DNA of 64,000 nucleotides from assembly GCF_902859585.1 (NCBI RefSeq), contig NZ_CADIJM010000014.1, positions 61,452 through 125,451 of the forward strand. The letters run 5' to 3'. Position 1 is the first letter of the stretch; each line of letters opens with the position of its first letter. Positions 18,105 to 25,859 of this stretch are shown one piece after another. Position numbers and translations under genes: made by a program. The stretch is from Achromobacter animicus. Lineage in GTDB: Bacteria > Pseudomonadota > Gammaproteobacteria > Burkholderiales > Burkholderiaceae_B. Under the pieces are notes generated by a model. The model did no database searches. It was not told the origin of the DNA and worked only from the letters and a program-made list of their open reading frames with translations.

Positions 18105-18759
18105 GGCCGGACTTGCGGTGGCGCTGGCAGGCGAGCCTGTCGTCCTGCTGGGGGCGCGCGCGTTGCACTGGCCTGCGCGGTCCCGGCTGGTGATCGCGGA
18201 CCTGCATCTGGGCAAGAGCCACGTCTTTCGGCAAGCGGGTATCGCCGTGCCGCGCGGGGCGACGATGGACGACCTGCGGCGCCTGTCGGACCTGATCGCC
18301 GCGACGGGCGCCACGGAGCTTTTGATTGTCGGCGACGTCCTGCACGGGCCCGCCGCGCAGGCCGCGTGGCGCGATGCGTGGATTGCGTGGCGCGAGGCGA
18401 ATCCGGACGTGGACGTGGCGGTGCTGGCCGGCAACCATGACCGCGCGCTGGACGCCCCGGCGCTGGGCATGCGCCAGCTCGGCGAGGCGTGGGCCGACGG
18501 CCCGTTCCTGTTCCGCCACCTGCCGACACCGGACGCGCTGGGCCGGCACGTGATCGCCGGCCACGTCCACCCCAAAACGCGTGTGCCGGGCGTCCCGCGC
18601 AGCTGGCCCGCGTTCTGGCTGCGTGAAGGCATCACCGTGCTGCCGGCATTTTCCGATTTCACCGGCGGCCATGCGGTGCAGGGCGGGCAGGGGGCTTCGT
18701 TGGTCGCTTGCGTGGAAGGCGACGCGTTGCCCATGGGTTGGACGCCGCGCGCGCGGTGA
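18088..18759 (+). CDS. pdeM: ligase-associated DNA-damage phosphoesterase/endonuclease PdeM
   Basis: A 223-residue calcineurin-like phosphoesterase completing the four-gene repair operon. Metal-binding blocks are VIADLHLGK, LIVGDVLHGP, VLAGNHDR and VIAGHVHPK. In characterised clusters the partner is a manganese-dependent phosphodiesterase/DNA endonuclease. I chose the ATG at 18088, 17 bp inside the helicase gene, because the conserved domain starts soon after it; longer upstream reading is helicase sequence in another frame. No signal peptide is seen, so it is cytoplasmic and unlike the two membrane phosphoesterases elsewhere in this window. Confidence 0.9.
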   Translation: MRESPEAGLAVALAGEPVVLLGARALHWPARSRLVIADLHLGKSHVFRQAGIAVPRGATMDDLRRLSDLIAATGATELLIVGDVLHGPAAQAAWRDAWIAWREANPDVDVAVLAGNHDRALDAPALGMRQLGEAWADGPFLFRHLPTPDALGRHVIAGHVHPKTRVPGVPRSWPAFWLREGITVLPAFSDFTGGHAVQGGQGASLVACVEGDALPMGWTPRAR

Positions 18760-18816
18760 TGGGCACGGCGCTTGCTGTCCGGGGACATAACCCCAACGCC
18801 GCACCTACGCATCGCC

Positions 18817-19857
18817 ATGACCGAACGTCCCGACCCGTCACCTCCCCGGCAGTCCGCGCACCAACGATTGAATGAGGTCCTATCCGACGCCCATGCGCCG
18901 TTGGATCCCGGCCGTTGGCTGCGCGTCCTGGTGGAACAGGGATGCGATCAACTGCCCTTGCCGGGGTCGGGCCAAACGCTGGATCGGTGGCGCGCACTGG
19001 CCCGCGTGGCCGAGGCGGACCTGAGCCTGGTCAAACTCTACGAAGGGCACACCGATGCGCTCGCCATCCTGGCGGAACTCCAGGCGCCTGTCCCGCCGGC
19101 GAATAGCCGCTGGGCGGTGTGGTGCGCGGAGCCCCCGGATCATCGCGTGCAAATCACCCCGCAGCCCGACGGCACGGCAGTGCTGCAAGGCGTCAAGGCG
19201 TGGTGCTCCGGCGCGGCTGCCGTCACGCACGCGCTCGTCAGCGGCTGGAATCCCGCGGGCGAGGCGTGTCTGGCCGCGGTAGCAATGGATCAGGACGGCG
19301 TGCAGGTGACCGATGCCGGCTGGCATGCCGTGGGCATGCGCGCGTCGGCAAGCGTGGACGTGGTCTTTCGGGACGCGCGCTGCGCGCTGGTGGATGATCC
19401 TGGCGCGTACGTGCATCGGCCTGGCTTTCTTCACGGCGGCGCCGGTATTGCAGCGTGCTGGTACGGCGGATTGCTGCATATCGCACAGACTTTGCACCGG
19501 GCCTTGCCCAGGCATTCCGCCGACCCGCATCGGCTGGTGCATCTGGGCGCCATCGACGTGGCCCTGGCGCAGGCCCGGGCGGTGTTGCGCGAAACCGCCG
19601 CCGAGATCGACGCGCATCCGCGGCAGGCGTGCGCGTTGGCCTGCGCCCGCGCGCGGCTGGCCGTGGAAGCGGCTGCGTCGGTGGTGGTGGAACGGGCCGC
19701 GCGGGCGCTGGGCGCGGGCCCCTTGTGCCGCGACGCGCACTTTGCGCAGGTAATGGCCGATCTGCCCGTGTTTATCCGGCAGAGCCATGCGGAGCGTGAT
19801 CAGGCCGCGCATGGGCAGGCGGTGCTCAACGACGGAGGCACGCCATGGGCTCTGTAG
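18817..19857 (+). CDS. acyl-CoA dehydrogenase-family protein
   Basis: A 346-residue protein resembling acyl-CoA dehydrogenases: a helical N-terminus, a middle beta domain (GVKAWCSGAAAVTHALV, then DAGWHAVGMRASASVDVVF) and a C-terminal helical domain ending in ARALGAGPLCRDAHFAQVMADL. It is shorter than the usual ~380 residues, and I cannot identify the catalytic glutamate with confidence. It probably binds FAD and oxidises an acyl or amino-acyl thioester. I use the ATG at 18817; the frame opens 15 codons earlier. It overlaps the following methyltransferase gene by 13 bp, starting a three-gene operon. Confidence 0.8.
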   Translation: MTERPDPSPPRQSAHQRLNEVLSDAHAPLDPGRWLRVLVEQGCDQLPLPGSGQTLDRWRALARVAEADLSLVKLYEGHTDALAILAELQAPVPPANSRWAVWCAEPPDHRVQITPQPDGTAVLQGVKAWCSGAAAVTHALVSGWNPAGEACLAAVAMDQDGVQVTDAGWHAVGMRASASVDVVFRDARCALVDDPGAYVHRPGFLHGGAGIAACWYGGLLHIAQTLHRALPRHSADPHRLVHLGAIDVALAQARAVLRETAAEIDAHPRQACALACARARLAVEAAASVVVERAARALGAGPLCRDAHFAQVMADLPVFIRQSHAERDQAAHGQAVLNDGGTPWAL

Positions 19858-20450
19858 CCGTGGACCATTTTGAACGTCTCTACCAGGCGGATCCCGATCC
19901 GTGGCGCGTGGCCAGCGCGTGGTACGAACGCCGCAAACGCGGCCTGTTGCTGGCGGCGCTGGGGCGCGAGTGTTATCGCCATGCCCTCGAGCCGGGTTGC
20001 GGCACGGGCGAGCTGACGCGGTGCCTTGCGCTGCGCTGCGCGCGCGTCTGTGCGGTGGACGCCGCGCCGGCCGCAACGGCGCGTTGCAGCGCCCGCGTGG
20101 CCGGCGAAGGCATGGACCATGTCCAGGTCTTGACGCTGGACCTGCCGCGGCAGTGGCCCGAGACGCCCGCCGCTGGCTTTGACCTCATCGTGCTGTCGGA
20201 AGTCGCGTACTACCTGGACGGCGCCGCGCTGTGCAGGTTTCTGAGCGCCGTCGATGCATCCCTTGCGCCGGACGGCGAGATCGTTGCCTGCCATTGGCGG
20301 CCGGATTTCGATGACCGTCTTCAGAACACGGACGCGCTGCACGCGGCGATCGGCGCGTTGCCCGGCCTGTCGCGCAGCGTGCATCACGTGGAAGACGAGT
20401 TCCGCCTGGATGCCTGGCGCAGACACCCCCAATCAGGAAGCCATTCATGA
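19845..20450 (+). CDS. class I SAM-dependent methyltransferase (NodS-like)
   Basis: A 201-residue methyltransferase. LEPGCGTGELTRCL is the SAM-binding motif I, VCAVDAAPAAT the acidic post-I loop and FDLIVLSEVAYYL motif IV/post-IV. The opening HFERLYQADPDPWRVASAWY is typical of NodS-like N-methyltransferases that modify amino sugars or lipid-linked precursors. The gene overlaps the acyl-CoA dehydrogenase upstream by 13 bp and the glycosyltransferase downstream by 4 bp, so all three proteins probably act on one product. Confidence 0.88.
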   Translation: MGSVAVDHFERLYQADPDPWRVASAWYERRKRGLLLAALGRECYRHALEPGCGTGELTRCLALRCARVCAVDAAPAATARCSARVAGEGMDHVQVLTLDLPRQWPETPAAGFDLIVLSEVAYYLDGAALCRFLSAVDASLAPDGEIVACHWRPDFDDRLQNTDALHAAIGALPGLSRSVHHVEDEFRLDAWRRHPQSGSHS

Positions 20451-21178
20451 TCGGCGTATGCATTCCAGCGCACAACGAGGAGCGCCACATCGAAGACTGC
20501 CTGCGTGCCGTCATGCGCGCATCCCGCCATCCGCGTCTTGGCCGGGAACCCGTGCGTATCGTCGTGGTGCTGGATCACTGCGAGGATGAGACCGCGCGCC
20601 GGGCGGCAGGCTGGCCGGTGGAGCTTCTGATGGTCCAGGCGCGCAACGTCGGCATGGCGCGCGCGGCGGGCGCTCAACATCTGCTCAATGCCGGCGCGCG
20701 CTGGCTGGCTTTCACCGACGCCGACACCTGTGTGTCGCCCGGGTGGCTGGCCGACCAGCTTTCCCTGAATGCGGAGGTGGTTTGCGGCACCGTATCGGTC
20801 ACCGGATGGGATGCGCATGGCGAGTTCGCGCAGCGCGCACGCCGGGCGTTCGCCACGCACTACCACGATCGCGACGGTCACCGGCATGTGCATGGTGCGA
20901 ACCTGGGCATCGCGGCGCACACGTACCGCCGCATCGGCGGCTTTGCGGCGCTGACGTGCAGCGAGGACCAGGCCCTGGTCGACAAGCTGGAAGCCGGCGG
21001 GGCGCACATCGCATGGTCGTGCCTGCCGCGCGTCAGCACAAGCGCTCGGCCGTACTCGCGCGTCGAAGGCGGATTCGCCGCCGCACTGCGGATGGGGTGG
21101 GAGGCCGAGCCGGACGGCGCTGGTGCTCAGGCTGATCGGGACGAGGAGGGGCGGGCGCCGTCCAGCCACTGCTTGTGA
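20447..21178 (+). CDS. family 2 glycosyltransferase
   Basis: A 243-residue GT-A enzyme with no membrane segment. The N-terminal IGVCIPAHNEERHI is the nucleotide-sugar fold start; FTDADTCVSPGW carries the DxD metal site; CSEDQALVDKL supplies the ED acceptor/base motif. It should transfer a sugar from a nucleotide donor to an acceptor made or modified by the two upstream gene products. The start overlaps the methyltransferase stop (ATGA). The last 52 bp overlap the 3' end of the convergent CinA-like gene, so the C-terminus beyond residue ~225 may not be conserved. Confidence 0.88.
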   Translation: MIGVCIPAHNEERHIEDCLRAVMRASRHPRLGREPVRIVVVLDHCEDETARRAAGWPVELLMVQARNVGMARAAGAQHLLNAGARWLAFTDADTCVSPGWLADQLSLNAEVVCGTVSVTGWDAHGEFAQRARRAFATHYHDRDGHRHVHGANLGIAAHTYRRIGGFAALTCSEDQALVDKLEAGGAHIAWSCLPRVSTSARPYSRVEGGFAAALRMGWEAEPDGAGAQADRDEEGRAPSSHCL

Positions 21179-21651
21179 TAGGCGATCAGCTGCGCCAGGG
21201 CGTGTTCGGCGCTGGCGCGGCGGATGGCGTTGCGATCGCCCTCGAAGCGCGCCGTCTCGGTATAGATCGCGGGCGAGGCGTCGGCCGGACCCGACTTGAA
21301 CACCCACGCGTAGCACTGCGTGCCGGCGGGAATCTCCGGGTCGGTATCGTCGGTGACGCCCGTGTTTGAGATCGCTACATTTGCCGGGCTGTTTCGCGCC
21401 GCGCCCAGCGCCATTTCCCGCGCCACGGCTTCGCTCGTGAGGTTGTGGCGTTGCAGCGTGCGTGCAGCGACGCCCAGGCATTTCTGCTTGGCCTGTGGCG
21501 AGTAGGCGACGAACGCGCAATCCAGCAGCGCGCCCGCGCCCGGTATGTCCGCAAGCGTGGCCGCAATCAGCCCCGCCGTGCAGGACTCGGCCGTCACCAG
21601 TTTCAGCGAATGCTCGTGCATGTAAGCGGCGACCCGTTCGATGGCATTCAT
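21127..21651 (-). CDS. CinA-family protein (PncC-like nicotinamide-nucleotide amidase domain)
   Basis: A 174-residue protein comprising a CinA C-terminal domain. LKLVTAESCTAGLIAATLAD is the family signature with the active-site serine region, followed by CAFVAYSPQAKQKCLGV and LTSEAVAREMALGA. Family members deamidate nicotinamide mononucleotide in pyridine-nucleotide recycling. The usual GIAGP motif is replaced by SNTGVTDDTDPEIPAG, so this is a divergent subgroup and enzymatic function is less sure. A strong AGGAGG about 8 bp before the ATG at 21651 fixes the start. The 3' end overlaps the convergent glycosyltransferase by 52 bp. Confidence 0.82.
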   Translation of the reverse strand: MNAIERVAAYMHEHSLKLVTAESCTAGLIAATLADIPGAGALLDCAFVAYSPQAKQKCLGVAARTLQRHNLTSEAVAREMALGAARNSPANVAISNTGVTDDTDPEIPAGTQCYAWVFKSGPADASPAIYTETARFEGDRNAIRRASAEHALAQLIAYHKQWLDGARPSSSRSA

Positions 21652-21709
21652 TCCGATCCTCCTGCGTGAATGCCCGGGCCCAGCAAGCTCCGTGCCGTCC
21701 GCCCTCCCG

Positions 21710-21940
21710 TCATCTTTCTGGCGGTTTGTGCGCAACGGCCACGCCTACCGACCCGCACGGCAAGCGATATTTACCGCCTCCCAGCCACGTTACGGGTTCG
21801 CCAGAAGGCAAGGTGCAGACATAGATGGGGACGCTGGAGGCCTCCTGGGTTCTCTTTGCGATCAAACGCCGTTCTACGCGGCATGTGGAGCGATCGGGGA
21901 GTTTTACGATTACGTCGGACAGCCTGGATCCTGAAGCCAT
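21710..21940 (-). CDS. small uncharacterised protein (76 residues)
   Basis: A 76-residue protein not recognised. It starts MASGSRLSDVIVKLPDRSTC, contains two further cysteines in IYVCTLPSG and YRLPCGSVG, and ends basic (AHKPPER). It has no signal peptide or membrane segment. GGAG lies 6 bp before the ATG at 21940; another ATG two codons upstream sits too close to that site. It is 58 bp upstream of the CinA-like gene on the same strand and divergent from the BON-domain gene. The beta-strand-like pattern suggests a small compact domain. Confidence 0.55.
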   Translation of the reverse strand: MASGSRLSDVIVKLPDRSTCRVERRLIAKRTQEASSVPIYVCTLPSGEPVTWLGGGKYRLPCGSVGVAVAHKPPER

Positions 21941-22205
21941 ATTCATCTCCTGAATGTCGAGTGTCGTGTTGCCGGATGCGGTTGTTTGGCCTTGCCACGG
22001 CGTTCTGACCGCATGACCCTTTCTTAGCATCGCGGCCGCCTTTGGCCTATCGGCCATAAAGCGTGGACCCCTGCCCCCGCTTGCGCAATCGGCACCCGGC
22101 ACAGCACTTGCTGCCTACACCAAGCGGGCGGGCGAGGGCGCGCGTTTCAACGTTTGAGCGCGAGTCCGGCCTGCTTGTTTCGCAACTTGCAACGGGAGAG
22201 ACGAT

Positions 22206-23027
22206 ATGAGTAGAGACCCGAGGAACACGTCGAACTATCGCGGCGACCGGGAACCGTGGCAGGACCCCGCGCCGTCATACGGTTACCAGGGCGAAGGCAC
22301 GCGACAAGGCGGCACGCGCGAGACCCGGGAACCGGTGCGCAGCCGCAGTGCCGATCCCGGCCAAAGCAGCTATGGCGGGTTTTCGAATGAAGATCCCTCG
22401 TTCCAGCGCCAACAGGTCTATGAGGGTCAGAGCCGCGGCCGTGGCGGTGATGATCGCGGATACGACCCGCAAGGAAATAGATATGGCGATCAAGGCCGCG
22501 GGGCCGGCGGCCAGGGACGCTTCCAGAGCGGCCGCGACCGTGCCTATGGCGGCCGGGAACAGGCCTACGACGGTCCCACGTCGTTCGGCGATGACGAAGG
22601 CGGCTACTACGGCGACCGCCCCGCGTGGCGCGAGGAATCCATGTCGTTCGAAACCGCCGAACGGGGCGGCTATAACCGTGGCCCGACGGCCTGGCGGGAT
22701 CGCGCATCGCGCCGGACCGATCCCAAGGGCTACATCCGTTCGGACGATCGCATCCGCGAGAACGTATGCGAAGCGCTGGCCCATAGCGGCCTGGACGTGA
22801 GCGACGTTTCGGTCGCGGTCCTGGACGGTCATGTCGTGCTGGAGGGCACCGTTCCCGATCGGCGCACCAAACACCGCGTCGAGGATTGCACGGTCGAGTG
22901 CGCGGGCGTGAATGATGTCGAGAACCGGATCCGCGTTGGAGCCGCGGGAGGCTTGAATCCAGGCGCGAGCAGCTCGGGCGCCGGTAGCACCGGCAGTGTC
23001 GATGACGTCGGCACCGCGAAGGAATGA
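22206..23027 (+). CDS. BON-domain protein with long low-complexity N-terminus
   Basis: A 273-residue protein. Residues 1-175 are hydrophilic and rich in Gly, Arg, Asp, Tyr and Gln (GYDPQGNRYGDQGRG-type sequence), hence likely disordered. Residues ~180-245 form one BON domain (DRIRENVCEALAHSGLDVSD, DGHVVLEGTVPDR, GVNDVENRI), a fold found in osmotic-stress and envelope proteins. No signal peptide is seen, which differs from periplasmic OsmY. GGGAGA precedes the ATG. It begins a run of three small rightward genes with stress-protein character. Function beyond stress or envelope maintenance is not predictable. Confidence 0.82.
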   Translation: MSRDPRNTSNYRGDREPWQDPAPSYGYQGEGTRQGGTRETREPVRSRSADPGQSSYGGFSNEDPSFQRQQVYEGQSRGRGGDDRGYDPQGNRYGDQGRGAGGQGRFQSGRDRAYGGREQAYDGPTSFGDDEGGYYGDRPAWREESMSFETAERGGYNRGPTAWRDRASRRTDPKGYIRSDDRIRENVCEALAHSGLDVSDVSVAVLDGHVVLEGTVPDRRTKHRVEDCTVECAGVNDVENRIRVGAAGGLNPGASSSGAGSTGSVDDVGTAKE

Positions 23028-23072
23028 CTGGTCCCCCAGTACGTACCACGTTGACCCTGATGAAAGGAGCAC

Positions 23073-23273
23073 ATGATGACCAAACACAAGGACAGCACGC
23101 ACGAAACGGACGCGCCCGACCGCAGCCAGGACGACACGCCCCGCGAGTCGCAGGCGAGTCACGGCGACACGCAGAACCGCACGAAGAAGGAGGGCCATAC
23201 CACGCAGATCGGCACTGGCCAGGACCAGCAGAGCCAGCGCAACCGCGGTCAGGGCGCCCGGTCCAAGCCGTGA
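23073..23273 (+). CDS. small hydrophilic stress-type protein (66 residues)
   Basis: A 66-residue, highly charged protein without hydrophobic segments (THETDAPDRSQDDTPRESQA and similar), probably disordered. Two in-frame ATGs follow AAAGGAGC; the second, at 23076, has the better spacing, so the protein may be one residue shorter. It lies 45 bp after the BON gene and 34 bp before a small membrane-protein gene, probably in one transcript. Composition resembles hydrophilin or desiccation-type proteins, but no family is claimed. Confidence 0.6.
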   Translation: MMTKHKDSTHETDAPDRSQDDTPRESQASHGDTQNRTKKEGHTTQIGTGQDQQSQRNRGQGARSKP

Positions 23274-23307
23274 TCCCGGTGCACAGATTGTGCAGGGACC
23301 GTAGCCG

Positions 23308-23547
23308 ATGACGCTTGACGCGTTGTGGGACTTTCTGCAGTGGCCAGCCATGGCGGCGTCGCTTGCTGCCGCCTGGCTGGTCGCGTCGCGTAGCGCCGGG
23401 CGCCGCCACGCGGGCTTCTGGGTCTTTCTCGCCAGCAACGTGCTGTGGGTGGCGTGGGGCCTGCACGATGACGCGTGGGCGCTTATTGCACTGCAACTGG
23501 GATTGGCCGTCATGAACGTGCGCGGGGTTCTGAAAAACGATTCGTAG
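23308..23547 (+). CDS. small inner-membrane protein (79 residues)
   Basis: A 79-residue protein with about three hydrophobic segments: residues 13-27, 37-51 and 56-70. The middle part (WVFLASNVLWVAWGLHDDAW) and the terminal ALQLGLAVMNVRGVLKN resemble small proteins of proteobacterial envelopes with a conserved N-x-x-x-V-x-x-G pattern. I do not assign a transport function. No strong Shine-Dalgarno precedes the ATG. It is the last gene of the short run starting with the BON protein. Confidence 0.6.
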   Translation: MTLDALWDFLQWPAMAASLAAAWLVASRSAGRRHAGFWVFLASNVLWVAWGLHDDAWALIALQLGLAVMNVRGVLKNDS

Positions 23548-23700
23548 GACTCCTGTCCGCGCGGGCAAAGGCCTATACTTTTCCCCATCACGCACGCTCC
23601 GGCGCACGGCACAGGGCGTCTGCCGCCTTCCCCCCGCGCGGCGTTCGCCGGGCATTCATGTGCACAGGGTCATGGCCCCTTTTTCAAGGAGGCAACTCCC

Positions 23701-23721
23701 ATGTCGCGCCCCAGCAGATAG
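23701..23721 (+). other. possible six-codon leader reading frame upstream of the flavoprotein gene
   Basis: A full-consensus ribosome site AAGGAGG (23686-23692) is followed 8 bp later by ATG, five codons and TAG (MSRPSR). It lies in the 227-bp leader of the flavoprotein gene at 23775. A TATACT hexamer at 23574-23579 could be a -10 box upstream, but no good -35 accompanies it. Whether the peptide is made or controls the gene is unknown. Confidence 0.35.
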
Positions 23722-23774
23722 ACGGCTTGCTTTAGACGCTGTTTGTAAATGCATCGCCTTCGAGGAGATGTGTG

Positions 23775-25166
23775 ATGAACAAACTGTCCAGCAGCACCTT
23801 GGAAGATCTGCGCGCCGCGGTCCGGGGCCAGATCCTGTCCGCCGGCGATGCCGGCTACGACGACGCTCGCAAGATCTGGAACGCCACGGTAGACCGGCGG
23901 CCCGCCGTCATTGCGCGATGCGCGGGCCCTGCCGACGTGCGCCGCGCCGTGGATTACGCGCGCGAGAATCAGTTGGTAGTCTCCGTGCGCGGCGGCGGCC
24001 ACAACATCGCGGGCACCGCCGTCTGCGATGACGGCATGATGATCGATCTGTCACCCATGAAATCGGTACGCATCGATCCCGTGCGCGCTCGGGCCTTCGT
24101 GGAACCCGGCGCCACCTTGTCCGACCTCGATCACGAAGCGCAGGCATTCGGCCTTGCCGTTCCCCTGGGCATCAACTCCACGACCGGCGTAGCCGGCTTG
24201 ACGTTGGGAGGCGGTTTCGGCTGGCTGACGCGCCGGTTCGGCATGACTGTCGACAATCTGGTGTCTGCCGACGTCGTCACAGCCGACGGCCAGTTGCTGC
24301 ACGCCAGCGACTCGGAAAACCCGGACCTGTTCTGGGCACTTCGCGGCGGCGGCGGTAATTTTGGCGTGGTCACGATGTTCGAGTTTCAGCTTCATCCGGT
24401 GGGGCCTGAGGTCTACGGCGGACTGGTGGTGATACCGCTCGAACAGGCGCGCGACGCGCTGGCGCGATACCGCGATGCATTGCCGTCCATGCCTCAGGAG
24501 CTGACCGTTTGGGCGGTGCTGCGCCAGGCGCCGCCGCTGCCTTTCCTGCCGGCATCCGTGCACGGCAAGCCCATCATCGCCTTTGCGTCGTGCTACACGG
24601 GCGGCGTGGACAAGGGGCCGGATGCCCTGCAAGTGGTGCGTGGTCTGGGCGAGCCCTACGGCGAACATCTTGGGCCGATGCCGTACGCGGCCTGGCAGAA
24701 GGCGTTCGATCCATTGCTGACGCCCGGCGCGCGCAACTACTGGAAGTCTCACAACATCGGGGAGCTGGAAGACGGCCTGATCGACGCCGTCGTGTCGGCG
24801 GTACAGAACGTGCCGTCGCCGCAATGCGAGATCTTCTTTGGCCACATTGCCGGCGTGGCGATGCAGGTGCCGGTGTCAGCCACCGCGTATCCGCACCGGG
24901 CAGCGCAATTCGCCATGAACGTGCACGGACGTTGGGACGATCCACAGGACGATGCGCGTTGCATCGCCTGGGCGCGCGATATCTTCAAGGCGACAGAGCC
25001 CTGGTCGCAAGGCGGCGTGTATGTGAACTTCCTGACGCAGGACGAAACCGCACGGGTGGGAGCGGCCTATGGCGAGAACTTCGACCGGCTGGTGCAGGTG
25101 AAGACCCGCTACGATCCGCACAACCTCTTCCGGCATAACCAGAACATCAAGCCGGCCGCGCCCTGA
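23775..25166 (+). CDS. FAD-linked oxidoreductase, berberine-bridge-enzyme (BBE) type
   Basis: A 463-residue flavoprotein. The PCMH-type FAD domain includes VSVRGGGHNIAG, where His76 is the expected covalent FAD attachment, then GLTLGGGFGWLTRRFGMTVDN and LFWALRGGGGNFGVVTMFEF. The C-terminal BBE segment ends VKTRYDPHNLFRHNQNI. The second (cysteinyl) attachment site of bicovalent members is not apparent, so FAD is probably held through one bond. Such enzymes oxidise alcohols, sugars or alkaloid-like compounds with oxygen; the substrate is unknown. GAGGAG lies 7 bp before the ATG at 23775; an in-frame GTG one codon earlier is less well placed. No signal peptide. Confidence 0.9.
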   Translation: MNKLSSSTLEDLRAAVRGQILSAGDAGYDDARKIWNATVDRRPAVIARCAGPADVRRAVDYARENQLVVSVRGGGHNIAGTAVCDDGMMIDLSPMKSVRIDPVRARAFVEPGATLSDLDHEAQAFGLAVPLGINSTTGVAGLTLGGGFGWLTRRFGMTVDNLVSADVVTADGQLLHASDSENPDLFWALRGGGGNFGVVTMFEFQLHPVGPEVYGGLVVIPLEQARDALARYRDALPSMPQELTVWAVLRQAPPLPFLPASVHGKPIIAFASCYTGGVDKGPDALQVVRGLGEPYGEHLGPMPYAAWQKAFDPLLTPGARNYWKSHNIGELEDGLIDAVVSAVQNVPSPQCEIFFGHIAGVAMQVPVSATAYPHRAAQFAMNVHGRWDDPQDDARCIAWARDIFKATEPWSQGGVYVNFLTQDETARVGAAYGENFDRLVQVKTRYDPHNLFRHNQNIKPAAP

Positions 25167-25189
25167 TGTCGGGGAGCGATGCGTCAGCC

Positions 25190-25220
25190 GGGCCGGCGGG
25201 ATGCAGCATGGGACCGGCCC
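25190..25220. terminator. candidate bidirectional terminator between convergent genes
   Basis: GGGCCGG (25190-25196) can pair with CCGGCCC (25214-25220) around a 17-base loop, in the 58-bp gap between the convergent flavoprotein and DUF695 genes. There is no T-run on the plus side. Confidence 0.4.
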
Positions 25221-25224
25221 CGCT

Positions 25225-25668
25225 TCAATGCAACTGATCCGACCCCTTCGGCTGCAATCCCGCCAAGGCATTCCAGTCCGGATCCTTGAACATGCGCAGC
25301 TCGACCGGATAGACCGGATGCCCCGCAAGGCATGCGTTGAACGCATCCAGAAACGCTTCGACATTCGGCGTGTAGTACCGCCACTCCTTCTGATGATTGC
25401 CCGTCAGGCAAGCCACCTGCACACCGGCGTCCGAATGCTCGAAGCCCTGTTCGATGGCTTCTTCAAACGCATTGGTGCGCTGCTTGTCTTCGTCGTTCGG
25501 CATGCCCGTCTCGATGCCCTGATACGCCCAGGTGATGATGATCAGGTTTTCGTTGAGCTGACGATCGGACTCGGACGGCAGACCGGTGCGAAAGCGAACG
25601 ACGACCGGCAGACCGTTGATCTGGGCTTCGCCCACTGCCCACATATCGCCTGGAAATATGCTGCTCAT
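25225..25668 (-). CDS. DUF695-like small cytoplasmic protein
   Basis: A 147-residue protein resembling DUF695 proteins: an opening WAVGEAQINGLPVVVRFRTG, a middle LIIITWAYQGIETGMPNDED and a C-terminal acidic/aromatic part with NHQKEWRYYTPNVEAFLDAF. The family has no established biochemical role and often appears with other small conserved proteins. The start at 25668 is supported by AGGAG about 8-9 bp upstream; the frame is open further upstream but without a convincing site. It converges on the flavoprotein gene and is divergent from the Sel1-repeat gene. No signal peptide or membrane span. Confidence 0.75.
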   Translation of the reverse strand: MSSIFPGDMWAVGEAQINGLPVVVRFRTGLPSESDRQLNENLIIITWAYQGIETGMPNDEDKQRTNAFEEAIEQGFEHSDAGVQVACLTGNHQKEWRYYTPNVEAFLDAFNACLAGHPVYPVELRMFKDPDWNALAGLQPKGSDQLH

Positions 25669-25859
25669 TGCGTGTAACTCCTGCTGATTCAAATGCCGAA
25701 CAAGCCGGGAGTCTATCGCAACGCATCGCGCGGTCAGGTGGTGTGCGGGATCAATGCGTTCGTCTTGATCTGCGTGGAACCGCCATGCCACATGGCGCAG
25801 ATACAATCGCCCGGTCGTTTGCACCACAGCGACAGCCGTTGTTCACAGGGAAGCAGTAG

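Noticed and set aside
15612-18818. Very long minus-strand open frame (over 1000 codons) opposite the helicase gene
   Set aside because: It is antisense to an intact helicase with all motifs; long shadow frames are expected at this GC content, and its translation is Arg/Gln/His-rich without domains.
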